From Natrarchaeobius chitinivorans (lineage in GTDB: Archaea > Halobacteriota > Halobacteria > Halobacteriales > Natrialbaceae), in assembly GCF_003841505.1 (NCBI RefSeq), contig NZ_REGA01000002.1, positions 124,001-188,000 on the forward strand: DNA of 64,000 bases, read 5' to 3'. The stretch's first letter is position 1. Every line of letters begins with the position of its first letter. Below, piece after piece: positions 9,372-18,078 of the stretch. Under the pieces are notes generated by a model. That model did not search any database and was not told the origin of the DNA. It was given only the letters and a program-made list of their open reading frames with translations. The position numbers and the translations under genes were made by a program.

Positions 9372-11027
9372 TCACCCGTCCTCCCGCAATTCGTCGCGTC
9401 GGATCTGGCCGGTTTCGGTTCTCGGCAACGAGTCGCGGAACTCGATGGACTCGGGAACCTCTCGATTCGAGAGCGCTTGCGTGGCGTTGGAAACGATCTC
9501 GTCCGCGAGTTCGTCGGACGGGTCGGCCGAGTCGCGGACGACGACGAACGCTTTCACCGCCTGATTCCGATCCGGGTGCGGCGTCGGAACCGCGGCGACC
9601 TCCCTGACCGAACCGTGATCGGCCAGTTCCCGCTCGATCGAGAACGGGCCGATCCGGGAGCCGCCGCTGAGTATCACGTCGTCGGCGCGGCCCTGAAACC
9701 AGAAGTAGCCGTCCTCGTCGACGCGCGCCAGATCCCCCGTCAGATACCAGTCGTCGACGAACGAGTCGTCGGTCCGGTCGGGATCGTTCCAGTAGCCGAG
9801 AAAGAACGACGGAAACGTGTTTCGGACGGCGATCTCGCCCGTCTCGTTCGGCTCGAGACGGTCGCCGGTTTCGGAGTCGACGACGGCGCATTCGACGCCA
9901 GGCAGTGGTTTCCCCATGCTCCCCGGTCGCGTCTCGATCGAAGGGTAGGTGTTGATGATCATGTTCCCGGTCTCGGCCTGGCCGTACGTGTCGTGGATCG
10001 GGACGCCGAGGGCGTTCTCGCCCCACTCGACGAGCTCCGCCTCGAGCGGCTCGCCCGTGCTCAATGCCCGGTAAATGTCGACGTCGACGTCCGCGAGCCG
10101 GCGATCGTGATCGCGGAGCCGACGGTAGATCGCCGGCACGCTGAACATGACCGAGATGGGAAACTCTTCTATGAGTTCGATCCACGCGTCGGGATCGAAG
10201 CCGGCTTCGTTGACGAGAAGCGAGTGGCCCCAGAACCAGACGCCGAGCGTGTTCACCGGCGCGGTCAGCCACCCGAGGCCGCCCGTCCCCCAGTACAGGT
10301 CCGTCTGGTGTTGATCGAGATCACCCGCGTACAGCTGGGCGGCGGCGATTCCGACGATCCAGCGGTGACCGTGGACGACCCCCTTGGCCGGACCGGTCGC
10401 GCCGCTCGTGTAGTACAGGAGCGCGGGGTCTGATCCCTCGGTCTTCGCGGTTTCGTACTCGAGGGGAGCGGTTTCCATCGCCGCGTAGTAACTGACGTCC
10501 TCGCGGCGAATGCCGGTTCCGTCGTCGCTGACGACGATTACGTCTTCCACCGACTCGACGTCCTCGAGCGCCGTCGCGACGGTGGGACGGTGTGATGGAG
10601 TCGTGATCACGACGCGTGCATCGCTGTCGTTCAGTCGATAAGCGATTCGATCGGCGTCGTACTGTTCGTCGATTCCACCGAAGACGTAGCCGGCTTTGAG
10701 CGTCCCGAGCAGCGCGACGTACTGTTCGGGCACCCGCGGCATACAGGCGAACACGCGGTCGCCGTCCGCCAGACCGAGTTCGTCGAGTACGTTCGCAAAC
10801 TGGTTCGATCGCTGTGTCAGCTCCCAGAACGTGATCCGCTCGCGGTGACCGTCGCGCCCGACGAAAAACAGGGCGACCGTCCCGCGGTTCGTCGCGTGGC
10901 GATCGCAGACCTCGTGGGCGACGTTGATCGTATCCGGTGCGTCCCAGTCTGCGTCCGCGTAGATGCTGTCCCACTCGAACACGTCGCTGAGTCCCTCGTA
11001 GTTCGCGAGGTTCGGCGATCGGTCCAT
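9372..11027 (-). CDS. AMP-forming acyl-CoA synthetase, C-terminal lysine replaced by Gln
   Basis: A 551-residue member of the ANL (acetyl/acyl-CoA synthetase) superfamily. Seen: the P-loop-like motif YYTSGATGPAKG (about 205-216), the GWLTAPV region, DTYGQAETGN (about 343-352), YLTGDLARVDEDGYFWFQGRADD (about 427-449) and the hinge. The family activates carboxylic acids to acyl-CoA through an acyl-adenylate. The C-terminal motif, normally PKTxSGKIxR, reads PRTETGQIRR here, so the lysine needed for adenylation is Gln. The codon is a clear CAG in the DNA. The ATG at 11027 is chosen over an upstream GTG. Confidence 0.88.
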   Translation of the reverse strand: MDRSPNLANYEGLSDVFEWDSIYADADWDAPDTINVAHEVCDRHATNRGTVALFFVGRDGHRERITFWELTQRSNQFANVLDELGLADGDRVFACMPRVPEQYVALLGTLKAGYVFGGIDEQYDADRIAYRLNDSDARVVITTPSHRPTVATALEDVESVEDVIVVSDDGTGIRREDVSYYAAMETAPLEYETAKTEGSDPALLYYTSGATGPAKGVVHGHRWIVGIAAAQLYAGDLDQHQTDLYWGTGGLGWLTAPVNTLGVWFWGHSLLVNEAGFDPDAWIELIEEFPISVMFSVPAIYRRLRDHDRRLADVDVDIYRALSTGEPLEAELVEWGENALGVPIHDTYGQAETGNMIINTYPSIETRPGSMGKPLPGVECAVVDSETGDRLEPNETGEIAVRNTFPSFFLGYWNDPDRTDDSFVDDWYLTGDLARVDEDGYFWFQGRADDVILSGGSRIGPFSIERELADHGSVREVAAVPTPHPDRNQAVKAFVVVRDSADPSDELADEIVSNATQALSNREVPESIEFRDSLPRTETGQIRRDELREDG

Positions 11028-11148
11028 GCGCAACCGTCCAACGCAGGGACGTATAATTCTCCCACCGGATTTCACCTCCGAACCCGCAGTATCCCTGCAG
11101 CACCGTTTAGTGACTCGGTCCGAAACTCTCGCTGTGAGAGGTGGTCAC

Positions 11149-12198
11149 ATGAACGCCGCTGATATCCGGGTCGGCGTCCGAACCCGGTCGCTGTCGAGAC
11201 CCCGATTGCGGTACATCCGCCAGCTCGGGGCGACGGACATCTTCATCGACCACGCCAACGTCGACGAGGAGCCCGACGAGTTCAACGACCGCGAGGCGGA
11301 CGTCACCCTCGAGGTGGGCCGAGACGCCATTCCCACGGTCGAGCAACTGGAGACCGCTCGCGACCACGCAGAGGCCGCCGACCTTCGACTGGCGGGAATT
11401 CACTCGCTCCCGCACGCGCTGTACGGAGACATCATGTTCGGCCGCGAGGGTGCCCGGGAGGCCCTCGAGCAGATCACGACGCTCGTCGAGAACCTCGGCG
11501 CGGCGGACGTCCCGATTCTCGGCTACCAGTGGAACCCGCGCGGCGTCGTCCCGATGCGGACGAACCCGGTCGAACTCCGCGGCGGAGCCGTCGGAACCGG
11601 GTTCAACTACGACGAACTCGAGAGCCCGGACGAACTCGCTCCCGGTCTCGATCGCGAGTACACCGAGGCGGAGTTCTGGGAGAACTTCGAGCGGTTCCTC
11701 GAGACGGTACTGCCGGTCGCCGAAGCGGCTGGCGTCGACCTCGCGTTACACCCCGTCGATCCGCCCGTACTCGAGTCGATGTGCGGAATTCCGCGGCTCT
11801 GTCGCAGCGTCGAGAACTTCGAGAAGGCGATGGACCTCGTCCCGAGCGATAGCCACGGGCTGAAACTCTGTCTCGGCTGTTTCTCGCAGATGGGCGAGGA
11901 CGTCACCGAGGTGATCCGTACGTTTGCAGCCCGCGACGAGATCGTCTTCGTCCACTTTCGAGACGTCGTCGGCACGGTTCCGAAGTTCCACGAGACGTTC
12001 GTCGACGAGGGGAACTTCGACACACCCGAGGTCGTCCGAACCCTCTACGACGTCGGATACGACGGCGTCGTCATCCCCGATCACGTCCCGCAGATGGAAG
12101 GCGACTCCGACTGGCGACACCGCGGGCGCGGGTACACGATCGGCTACCTCCGCGGGACTATCGACTCGGTCGCGCCCGATCGAGAGTGGGAGGATTGA
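11149..12198 (+). CDS. Mannonate dehydratase-like sugar-acid dehydratase (UxuA family)
   Basis: A 349-residue TIM-barrel protein of the UxuA/xylose-isomerase-like group. Family hallmarks are HPVDPP with CGIPRLCRSV in the centre, KLCLGCFSQMGEDV, VHFRDVVGTVPKFHETFVDEGN, and GYDGVVIPDHVPQMEGD near the C-terminus. UxuA enzymes dehydrate D-mannonate to 2-keto-3-deoxygluconate using a divalent metal. With the neighbouring DapA-family lyase and aldehyde dehydrogenase this suggests a hexuronate or aldonate degradation route. The N-terminus departs from bacterial UxuA, so a related aldonate may be the true substrate. The ATG at 11149 follows the sequence GAGAGGTGGTCAC. Confidence 0.78.
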   Translation: MNAADIRVGVRTRSLSRPRLRYIRQLGATDIFIDHANVDEEPDEFNDREADVTLEVGRDAIPTVEQLETARDHAEAADLRLAGIHSLPHALYGDIMFGREGAREALEQITTLVENLGAADVPILGYQWNPRGVVPMRTNPVELRGGAVGTGFNYDELESPDELAPGLDREYTEAEFWENFERFLETVLPVAEAAGVDLALHPVDPPVLESMCGIPRLCRSVENFEKAMDLVPSDSHGLKLCLGCFSQMGEDVTEVIRTFAARDEIVFVHFRDVVGTVPKFHETFVDEGNFDTPEVVRTLYDVGYDGVVIPDHVPQMEGDSDWRHRGRGYTIGYLRGTIDSVAPDREWED

Positions 12199-12312
12199 AT
12201 CCGTCGGACTCGAGCGCGCGTCGGTCGTGGAGTCCGATTGCGGCCCTACAGCAACGACCGAAACCGTTTCCACGCCGGCCGGAGAGGCGGCAACGGCTTT
12301 CCTCCGATCCCA

Positions 12313-13773
12313 TCAGCGTCGGCCGTAGTTCTCGTACACCGTCTTGGTGATCGTGTAGAAGTCGATCGCGGCGTCGCCCTGCTCGCGGAACGTCTCCGAA
12401 GAGGAGGCATTCATTCCACCGAAGGGGACGTAGTACTGGAGTCCGGTCGTCTTCTCGTTGATCTTGACGATACCGAAGTCGACGGCATCCCGAAAGCGGT
12501 TCGCCTCCGCGTGATCGCGCGTTACGATACTCGTCGAGAGCCCGAACTCGACGTCGTTGACGAGTTCGACGGCTTCCTCGAAATCGGTCGCTGACATCAC
12601 GCCGACGAACGGGCCGAATATCTCCTCTTGCATGATGGCCGCGTCGGAGTCGACGTCGGTGAAGATCGTCGGTTCGACGAAGTGGCCGTCGTCGTACTCG
12701 CCCCCCTCGAGCGCTTCGCCGCCGTACGCGAGCGTTCCGTCCGCGTCGCGTCCCCGCTCGACGTACTCGAGGGTTCCCTCGAGGTGGTCCCGGTCGAAGT
12801 GTGGGCCCATGTCCGGGTCCTCGAGACCGGGTCCGATCTCCAGGCCGTCGGCGTACGCGATCAACTCTTCGAGGAATTCGTCGTGGACGTCCTGGTGGAC
12901 GGCGACGCGTTCGGTACCCGTACAGGCCTGGCCCGTGACGCCGAACGCACCCGCGCCCACGATTTCGGCCGCTTCCTCGAGGTCGGCACTCGGCATTACG
13001 ACGGTGGTGTTTTTCGACCCCATCTCGGTCTGGACGCGCTTCTGGTTCGCGCCGGCCTGTTCGTGTATCATCTCCCCGACACTGCGGCTGCCCGTAAACG
13101 AGACGACGTCGACGTCGTCGTGATCGACGATGGTCCCGCCGACATCGCTCCCGGGCCCGGTCAGGTAGTTTACGACGCCGTCCGGAATTCCCGCCTCGTC
13201 GAGGCACTCGACGACCTTCCGGAAGACGTTCGGCGCGCCGTTCGCGGGTTTGAGGACGACCGTATTCCCGGTCGCAAGCGCCGGCGCGCTCTTCCAGGCC
13301 GGGATCGCGACGGGATAGTTCCACGGCGTCACGAGTCCGGCGACGCCCATCGGCTCCTCGACCGTGTAGAGGTTCGCGTCCCGCGATCCGGGCTGTTTCA
13401 CCTCGCCGCCGAAGTCCACCGCCTTCTGGCCGTAGTACTCGAAGATGTCGACGGCGCGCTGGACCTCCGCGCCCGCCTCCGTGAGGGTCTTGCCCTCCTC
13501 GCGGGTCAGCGTCTCCGTAAGTTCGTCCGTCCGATCGGCCATGTGGCGGGCCGCCTCGGTGAGGATCGAACCGCGTTCCGTTCCCGGTACGTCGGCCCAC
13601 TCGTCCGCCGCGTCGGCCGCTGCTTCGACCGCCGCCGTCGCGTCGTCGCTGCTCGAGCGCTGAAACCCCCCGATCACGTCGGTCGTATCCGCGGGGTTTA
13701 CCACCTCGAACGTGTCACCCGTTTCCGACTCGACCCAGTCGCCGTCGACGTAGTTGTAGTACACCTCGGACAT
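12313..13773 (-). CDS. Aldehyde dehydrogenase (candidate 2,5-dioxopentanoate dehydrogenase)
   Basis: A 486-residue NAD(P)-dependent aldehyde dehydrogenase. Catalytic parts are visible: TPWNYPVAIPAWKSAPALA, the glycine turn SFTGSRSVGE, the general-base Glu in QTEMGSKN, and the nucleophile Cys in TGQACTGTERV. EIFGPF lies later. In haloarchaea related enzymes oxidise 2-oxoglutarate semialdehyde to 2-oxoglutarate at the end of oxidative sugar-acid pathways. That role fits the adjacent divergent DapA-family gene, but other aldehydes are possible. The ATG at 13773 is chosen because MSEVYYNYVDG is the typical family start. Confidence 0.85.
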   Translation of the reverse strand: MSEVYYNYVDGDWVESETGDTFEVVNPADTTDVIGGFQRSSSDDATAAVEAAADAADEWADVPGTERGSILTEAARHMADRTDELTETLTREEGKTLTEAGAEVQRAVDIFEYYGQKAVDFGGEVKQPGSRDANLYTVEEPMGVAGLVTPWNYPVAIPAWKSAPALATGNTVVLKPANGAPNVFRKVVECLDEAGIPDGVVNYLTGPGSDVGGTIVDHDDVDVVSFTGSRSVGEMIHEQAGANQKRVQTEMGSKNTTVVMPSADLEEAAEIVGAGAFGVTGQACTGTERVAVHQDVHDEFLEELIAYADGLEIGPGLEDPDMGPHFDRDHLEGTLEYVERGRDADGTLAYGGEALEGGEYDDGHFVEPTIFTDVDSDAAIMQEEIFGPFVGVMSATDFEEAVELVNDVEFGLSTSIVTRDHAEANRFRDAVDFGIVKINEKTTGLQYYVPFGGMNASSSETFREQGDAAIDFYTITKTVYENYGRR

Positions 13774-13946
13774 ACCGGGACCTACCGGCTCGAGACCCAC
13801 CGTTCTTGGCCCCGCCCATGCAGCGTTCCGCTCGGGACTGCTGACTGAACCCGGTTACATGCCCGATCTGTCCCCGTCTGGAACCGGTCTGCGGTCAGCA
13901 GCTTGCAACGCGGAGATTTATTCGACCGAGGGTGGACCCCACCACC

Positions 13947-14885
13947 ATGTCCTCCTCAGTCGAGCAGGTGCAGGATCGTCTTCGCGGGGTCGCGGTCGGG
14001 CTCCTGACGCCGTTCGACGCCGACCTGGAGATCGAACACGAGAAACTCGAGGAGAACGCCCGGGCACTGTACCGAGAGGGGATTCGGACGTTCCTCGCGG
14101 CCGCGAACATCAGCGAGTACCACTCGCTCTCTCAGGACGAGCGGATCGCCGTCGTCGAGACGAGCGTCGACGCCTTGCCGGACGACGCCTGCGTACTCGC
14201 CGGCGTCGGCGGCTCCACGGCCAACGCCCGGCACCTCGTCGCGGCCTACGACGAAGTCGGCGTCGATGCGATGATGATCATGCCGCCGGATCACACGTAC
14301 CTCCACGAACGGGGATTGCTCGCGTACTACCGCCAACTCGAGGCGATTACCGACGCTCCGCTGGTGCCGTACGTCCGCGGGTTCTCCCCTTCCGTGGAGT
14401 ACCTCGCGGAACTCACGCGAATCGACGGCGTCGCCGGCATCAAGTACGCGCTCGCGGATCCGGTCACGCTCGGGGCCGGGGTCGAAGCGGGGAGCGACGA
14501 CGTGGTCTGGGTCGACGGCCTCGCAGAACCGTACGCGGTGTCGTTCTGGGCCGAAGGGGTCGAGGGGTTCTCCGCGGGCGTTAGTAACTTCCGGCCGGAA
14601 ATCGGCCTCGAACTGTTCGACGCGCTCGAGAGCGGAGACTGGGACCGGGCGCGCACGCTCCGAAGCATCTGTTTGCCCTACCAGCAGTTCCGAGATGGAA
14701 GCGGCCACGACAACGACATACCCGGCGCGGTCAGCGTGCCTGCCGTAAAGAAGGGTCTCGAGCTGGCAGGGCTCCACGGCGGTCGGGTGCGACCGCCGCT
14801 CGAGTCGCTCGCGCCGGAAGACGAGAATCGGGCGGAGGATCTTTACGAGCGACTCGATGAGGAGATCACACGTCTCGTCGAATAG
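13947..14885 (+). CDS. DapA-family lyase/dehydratase (candidate sugar-acid dehydratase or KDG aldolase)
   Basis: A 312-residue class I aldolase-type protein of the DapA/NAL family. The Tyr motif is in PYVRGF (about 139-144) and the Schiff-base Lys in GIKYALAD (about 164-171). GVGGSTANA marks the phosphate/carboxylate-binding region. Family members include 5-dehydro-4-deoxyglucarate dehydratase, which yields 2,5-dioxopentanoate, and 2-keto-3-deoxygluconate aldolase. The divergent aldehyde dehydrogenase favours the first reading, but sequence alone does not separate them. The ATG at 13947 is used; an in-frame GTG at 13932 is less likely. Confidence 0.8.
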   Translation: MSSSVEQVQDRLRGVAVGLLTPFDADLEIEHEKLEENARALYREGIRTFLAAANISEYHSLSQDERIAVVETSVDALPDDACVLAGVGGSTANARHLVAAYDEVGVDAMMIMPPDHTYLHERGLLAYYRQLEAITDAPLVPYVRGFSPSVEYLAELTRIDGVAGIKYALADPVTLGAGVEAGSDDVVWVDGLAEPYAVSFWAEGVEGFSAGVSNFRPEIGLELFDALESGDWDRARTLRSICLPYQQFRDGSGHDNDIPGAVSVPAVKKGLELAGLHGGRVRPPLESLAPEDENRAEDLYERLDEEITRLVE

Positions 14886-14948
14886 GCGTGTACCGTTGTT
14901 ACTATAGCCGATACCGTCCGCCTCGAACGGCGGGCAGACGGACGTCTT

Positions 14949-15368
14949 TCAGATCGACATTAACACGATCGCCAGTATCGCCATGCCAACACCGGCGATT
15001 TTTCTCCTCGTGACCGACTCGCCGAACGCGACGACGCCGATCCCCGAACTGACGGCGATAAACAGTCCGTAGATCGGAACCACGACACTTATCGGACCCA
15101 GAGCAAGCGCCCGGTAGTACGCTAACAGCCCGATAGCTAACACGACGCCCCACGCGATGATGTGGGGGAGTTTCGGGTGGGTGAGGTAGGGAATCGGTGA
15201 CGTCCGCGCGTATACCAATGCCGCTGCGAGCAACGAGAACATGACGACGTTCGAGAGGAAGACTGCCATCGTACTCGGAATCGTCTCCATCGCGATTTTC
15301 AACAGCGGAGCGACGAGGCTGTAGGCACCGAACGCGATCACCGAAAGGACGAGATAGCGTCGCGCCAT
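14949..15368 (-). CDS. Half-size EamA-type transporter subunit (second of pair)
   Basis: A 139-residue membrane protein with about five hydrophobic segments, corresponding to half of a ten-segment drug/metabolite transporter. The EamA pattern LGPISVVVPIYGLFIAVSSGIGVVAFGESVTRRKIAG is read here as LGPISVVVPIYG, then GVVAFGESV. Its ATG overlaps the TGA of the upstream sister gene by one base. The two proteins have exactly the same length and closely matching C-terminal halves, so they probably form a heterodimer like paired SMR-type exporters. Export or uptake of a sugar acid is suggested only by the neighbours. Confidence 0.8.
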   Translation of the reverse strand: MARRYLVLSVIAFGAYSLVAPLLKIAMETIPSTMAVFLSNVVMFSLLAAALVYARTSPIPYLTHPKLPHIIAWGVVLAIGLLAYYRALALGPISVVVPIYGLFIAVSSGIGVVAFGESVTRRKIAGVGMAILAIVLMSI

Positions 15369-15787
15369 CACGCCCCCTCCGCACTCAGGTAGATCGCGAT
15401 CATCGCGCAGCAGATTCCCGCGACTCGGGTGGCCGTCACCGACTCGCCGAGAAAGAGTATCCCGATAGCCGAACTTCCGACGATGAACATCCCGTAAATC
15501 GGGACGACGACGCTTACGGGGCCAGCCTCGAGTGCCGCGGTGTAGCCGAGTATTCCAACCGTGAGAAACACCCCAGCGACGTACACGTAACGGGCGTCTC
15601 TCGATACCACGTACGACCACTCGCCCGTCCCGGCGACGACGAGTACCACACCGGCGATGGCGAGAAATACCGCCGTCGAGAGAAACAGGGCTGGTGTCGG
15701 CGGGACGTCCTGAGTGGCGGAACTAGCCAGAGGGGCGACGAGTGAGTACGCCAACAGTCCCACCACTGCCCAGACGAGATACTCCAT
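15368..15787 (-). CDS. Half-size EamA-type transporter subunit (first of pair)
   Basis: A 139-residue sister of the gene at 14949. It shares the conserved block AGPVSVVVPIYGMFIVGSS and the LFLGESVTATRVAG ending. About five hydrophobic segments are seen and no soluble domain. The ATG at 15787 gives the same length as the sister. An ATG at 15802 (MCSVS addition) is an alternative. The two genes are translationally coupled and presumably act together in the cell membrane. Confidence 0.8.
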   Translation of the reverse strand: MEYLVWAVVGLLAYSLVAPLASSATQDVPPTPALFLSTAVFLAIAGVVLVVAGTGEWSYVVSRDARYVYVAGVFLTVGILGYTAALEAGPVSVVVPIYGMFIVGSSAIGILFLGESVTATRVAGICCAMIAIYLSAEGA

Positions 15788-16166
15788 CGATACCGAACAC
15801 ATCTCCGTTATCGAGTTAAATCGTTCGCAACGGTGGTCGACCGCAAGAGAAAGTGGTGAGAAATCTATCCGGAGATCGAAAAGATCTAGAAACCGATACG
15901 TCTCCAGAGACGGTCCCGAAGACGGGTTACAGTCCTGTTGGTCCATCGGTACGCCGATCCGCACCACTGACTGCCGGCCGGCAGTACGAACACCCCACCG
16001 ACCGATCGGGGCCCGCTTGAGCGTACAGGGCGATACGTTATCCGGCCGTTCGTGGACGTCGGCACAGGTGAGTGAACGTGATCGACGTACGAATCCCGGT
16101 GGTACGACACGGGGGTTACGATCCAACGCCGACGAACGTCCGCGACGTCCCCTCGAGGGTGTGGCG
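15788..16166. other. Divergent intergenic region
   Basis: About 380 bp between the EamA pair and the oxidase gene. It includes an AT-richer stretch near 15850-15900. No gene or repeat is recognised. Confidence 0.4.
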
Positions 16167-17447
16167 ATGAGCCAGGAACAACTCGACGAGGAGTCGCCCG
16201 AGGAGTGGACGAACTGGTCCGGTGGCATCTCGTTCGAACCGGATCGAGTCGTCAAACCGGAGCGCGAGTCCGAACTGCAGTCGGTCGTTCGCCACTGCGC
16301 CGAGACGGGCGAAACCGTCCGCGTGGCTGGTGCGGGCCACTCGTGGACGCCGGTCGTCGAGACCGACGGCGTGGTCGTCTCGCTCGAGAACATGACCGGC
16401 GTCGTCTCTCACGATTCCGAGGCGAACGAGGCCACGATTCGGGGCGGCACGACCCTCGGGGAGGCGGGTATCGAACTCCACGAGCGAAACCTCGCGATGG
16501 AGAACCTCGGGGACGTCACGATGCAGACCGTCGCCGGCGCGTGCGGTACCGGAACCCACGGGACGGGAGCCGGATTCGAGAACCTCGCGGGGTCGTTAGT
16601 CGGCGGGCGAATGGTCACGGGAACCGGTGAGATTCGCGAGTTCGACGCCGAAGACGACCCCGAGTTGCTCGACGCCGTCCGGGTTTCCCTCGGCACCCTC
16701 GGTATCTTCACCGAGATCCGCCTCGACCTGCTTCGGACGTACAAGCTCAGACGCCGGGAGTACTGCGCTCGCTTCGAAGACTTCTGGGACCACCTCGACG
16801 ACCTGATCGAGGAGAACCGCAACTTCGACTTCTACTGGTATCCCCGGTCGGACGAGGTCAAACTCCGACTGCTCAACGCACCCGGCGGCGGGACGGACGA
16901 CTCCGAACTCGAGTACGCGACGCTCGTCGAAGACGAAACGGGGTGGTCACACCAGGTGATCCCCGCGCACAACGAGATCGGCAGGAAGTTCGAGGAGATG
17001 GAGTACGCCGTTCCCCGAGAAGTAGCGAAGGAGTGCGTTCTCAGGGCCCGAGACCGGATCAGGGATCGCTGGCGAAGCGACGTCGGCTGGCGAGTGCTCG
17101 TCCGGACCGTCGGGGCCGACGACAGCTACCTCTCGACCGAGTACGAACGCGAGACGATGACGATCTCGTGCATTCAGAACGCTGAACTCGAGTACTGGGA
17201 GTACTTCGAGGACATGGAGCCACTCTTTCGGGAGTACGACGGCCGCCCACACTGGGGGAAGCGACACAGCCTCCGTGCACCCGAACTCGAGGAACTGTAT
17301 CCGGAGTGGGACCGGTTCCAGTCGTTCCGACGCGAACTGGATCCGGAAGGGGTGTTCACGACCGACTACGTCGTGGAGCTGCTGGGCGAGGTACCGAACG
17401 GCGGGACGGCGGCGGATGCGGGCAAAACCGAGGGCGAAGAATCGTGA
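16167..17447 (+). CDS. FAD-linked aldonolactone/alditol oxidase (L-gulonolactone oxidase family)
   Basis: A 426-residue flavoprotein. The N-terminal FAD-binding type 4 domain shows VRVAGAGHSWTPVVETDG (about 52-69), in which the His of GHSW is the usual covalent FAD site of alditol oxidases, and ACGTGTHGTG (about 128-137). The C-terminal half ends in PHWGKRHS ... ELDPEGVFTTDYV, the signature of the D-arabinono-lactone oxidase domain. The family oxidises alditols or sugar lactones with oxygen. It is the first gene of a pair with the ASRT-family protein and belongs to the sugar-acid cluster. Lactone versus alditol substrate cannot be decided here. Confidence 0.87.
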   Translation: MSQEQLDEESPEEWTNWSGGISFEPDRVVKPERESELQSVVRHCAETGETVRVAGAGHSWTPVVETDGVVVSLENMTGVVSHDSEANEATIRGGTTLGEAGIELHERNLAMENLGDVTMQTVAGACGTGTHGTGAGFENLAGSLVGGRMVTGTGEIREFDAEDDPELLDAVRVSLGTLGIFTEIRLDLLRTYKLRRREYCARFEDFWDHLDDLIEENRNFDFYWYPRSDEVKLRLLNAPGGGTDDSELEYATLVEDETGWSHQVIPAHNEIGRKFEEMEYAVPREVAKECVLRARDRIRDRWRSDVGWRVLVRTVGADDSYLSTEYERETMTISCIQNAELEYWEYFEDMEPLFREYDGRPHWGKRHSLRAPELEELYPEWDRFQSFRRELDPEGVFTTDYVVELLGEVPNGGTAADAGKTEGEES

Positions 17448-17833
17448 CGGACGACGAGACGGGCCGACCGATCGGAAAAGAGCGCTGGCAGATTCCGGGC
17501 GGGCACGTGCCCGTGGATAGTACCGGCCCCGAGCCGGAGATGGTCAGCCACGACAGACTCTGTCTGTTAAACGCCGGCACGGAGATGGCGATCCTCGAGA
17601 TACTGCTGTACTACGCGGACGGCCGCGAGGCGGGCCCGTATCCGCTCACCGTCGCTCCCAGACGCGTTCGCCACGTTCGGATCAACGACCTGATCGACCC
17701 CTACGCGCCGCCGCTGGGTGAGGACTACGGGATCGTCGTCGAATCGAATGAACCGATCGTCGTCCAGTTCAGCCGGCAGGACACGACTCACGCGGAGCGG
17801 GCGACGCTCTCGTCGATCGCGTACGGCGAGTGA
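17444..17833 (+). CDS. Sensory-rhodopsin-transducer (ASRT) family protein
   Basis: A 129-residue protein of the family named after the Anabaena sensory rhodopsin transducer. Conserved blocks include WQIPGGHVPVDSTGPEPEMV, RVRHVRINDL, YGIVVESNEPIVVQ and the end ATLSSIAYGE. The family forms a beta-sandwich tetramer. Most members lie in sugar-metabolism clusters without any rhodopsin, and carbohydrate or small-molecule binding has been proposed. The GTG start at 17444 overlaps the oxidase stop (GTGA), showing tight coupling with the oxidase. No rhodopsin gene is in the window, so a phototransduction role is unlikely. Confidence 0.85.
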   Translation: MTDDETGRPIGKERWQIPGGHVPVDSTGPEPEMVSHDRLCLLNAGTEMAILEILLYYADGREAGPYPLTVAPRRVRHVRINDLIDPYAPPLGEDYGIVVESNEPIVVQFSRQDTTHAERATLSSIAYGE

Positions 17834-17875
17834 CCATCACCAATCTATTTATCTCGCCAGACGTTTGATACGAAT

Positions 17876-18058
17876 ATGCTCCGCCGACTGGTGTCCCGCG
17901 TCCGCGAGTGGATCGCGGTCGAAGATCCCGAAGAACGCATCGAGGGAACGGGCGAGCCGATCATGTCGCCCAAGAACCGACGATGCGCCGAGGCGGAGTC
18001 GATGCTCCGCGACTCTCAGGAAGCCCTCGAGAACAGGCCCGACGATCGCTTCGAGTAG
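17876..18058 (+). CDS. Small hypothetical basic/acidic protein
   Basis: A 60-residue protein of no recognised family. The N-terminus is an amphipathic basic helix (LRRLVSRVREWIAV) and the rest is charged. A TATA-like CTATTTATC at 17846-17854 lies about 25 bp before the ATG, which supports a real leaderless gene. Confidence 0.5.
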   Translation: MLRRLVSRVREWIAVEDPEERIEGTGEPIMSPKNRRCAEAESMLRDSQEALENRPDDRFE

Positions 18059-18078
18059 TGACGACTGGCTGACTCGGT

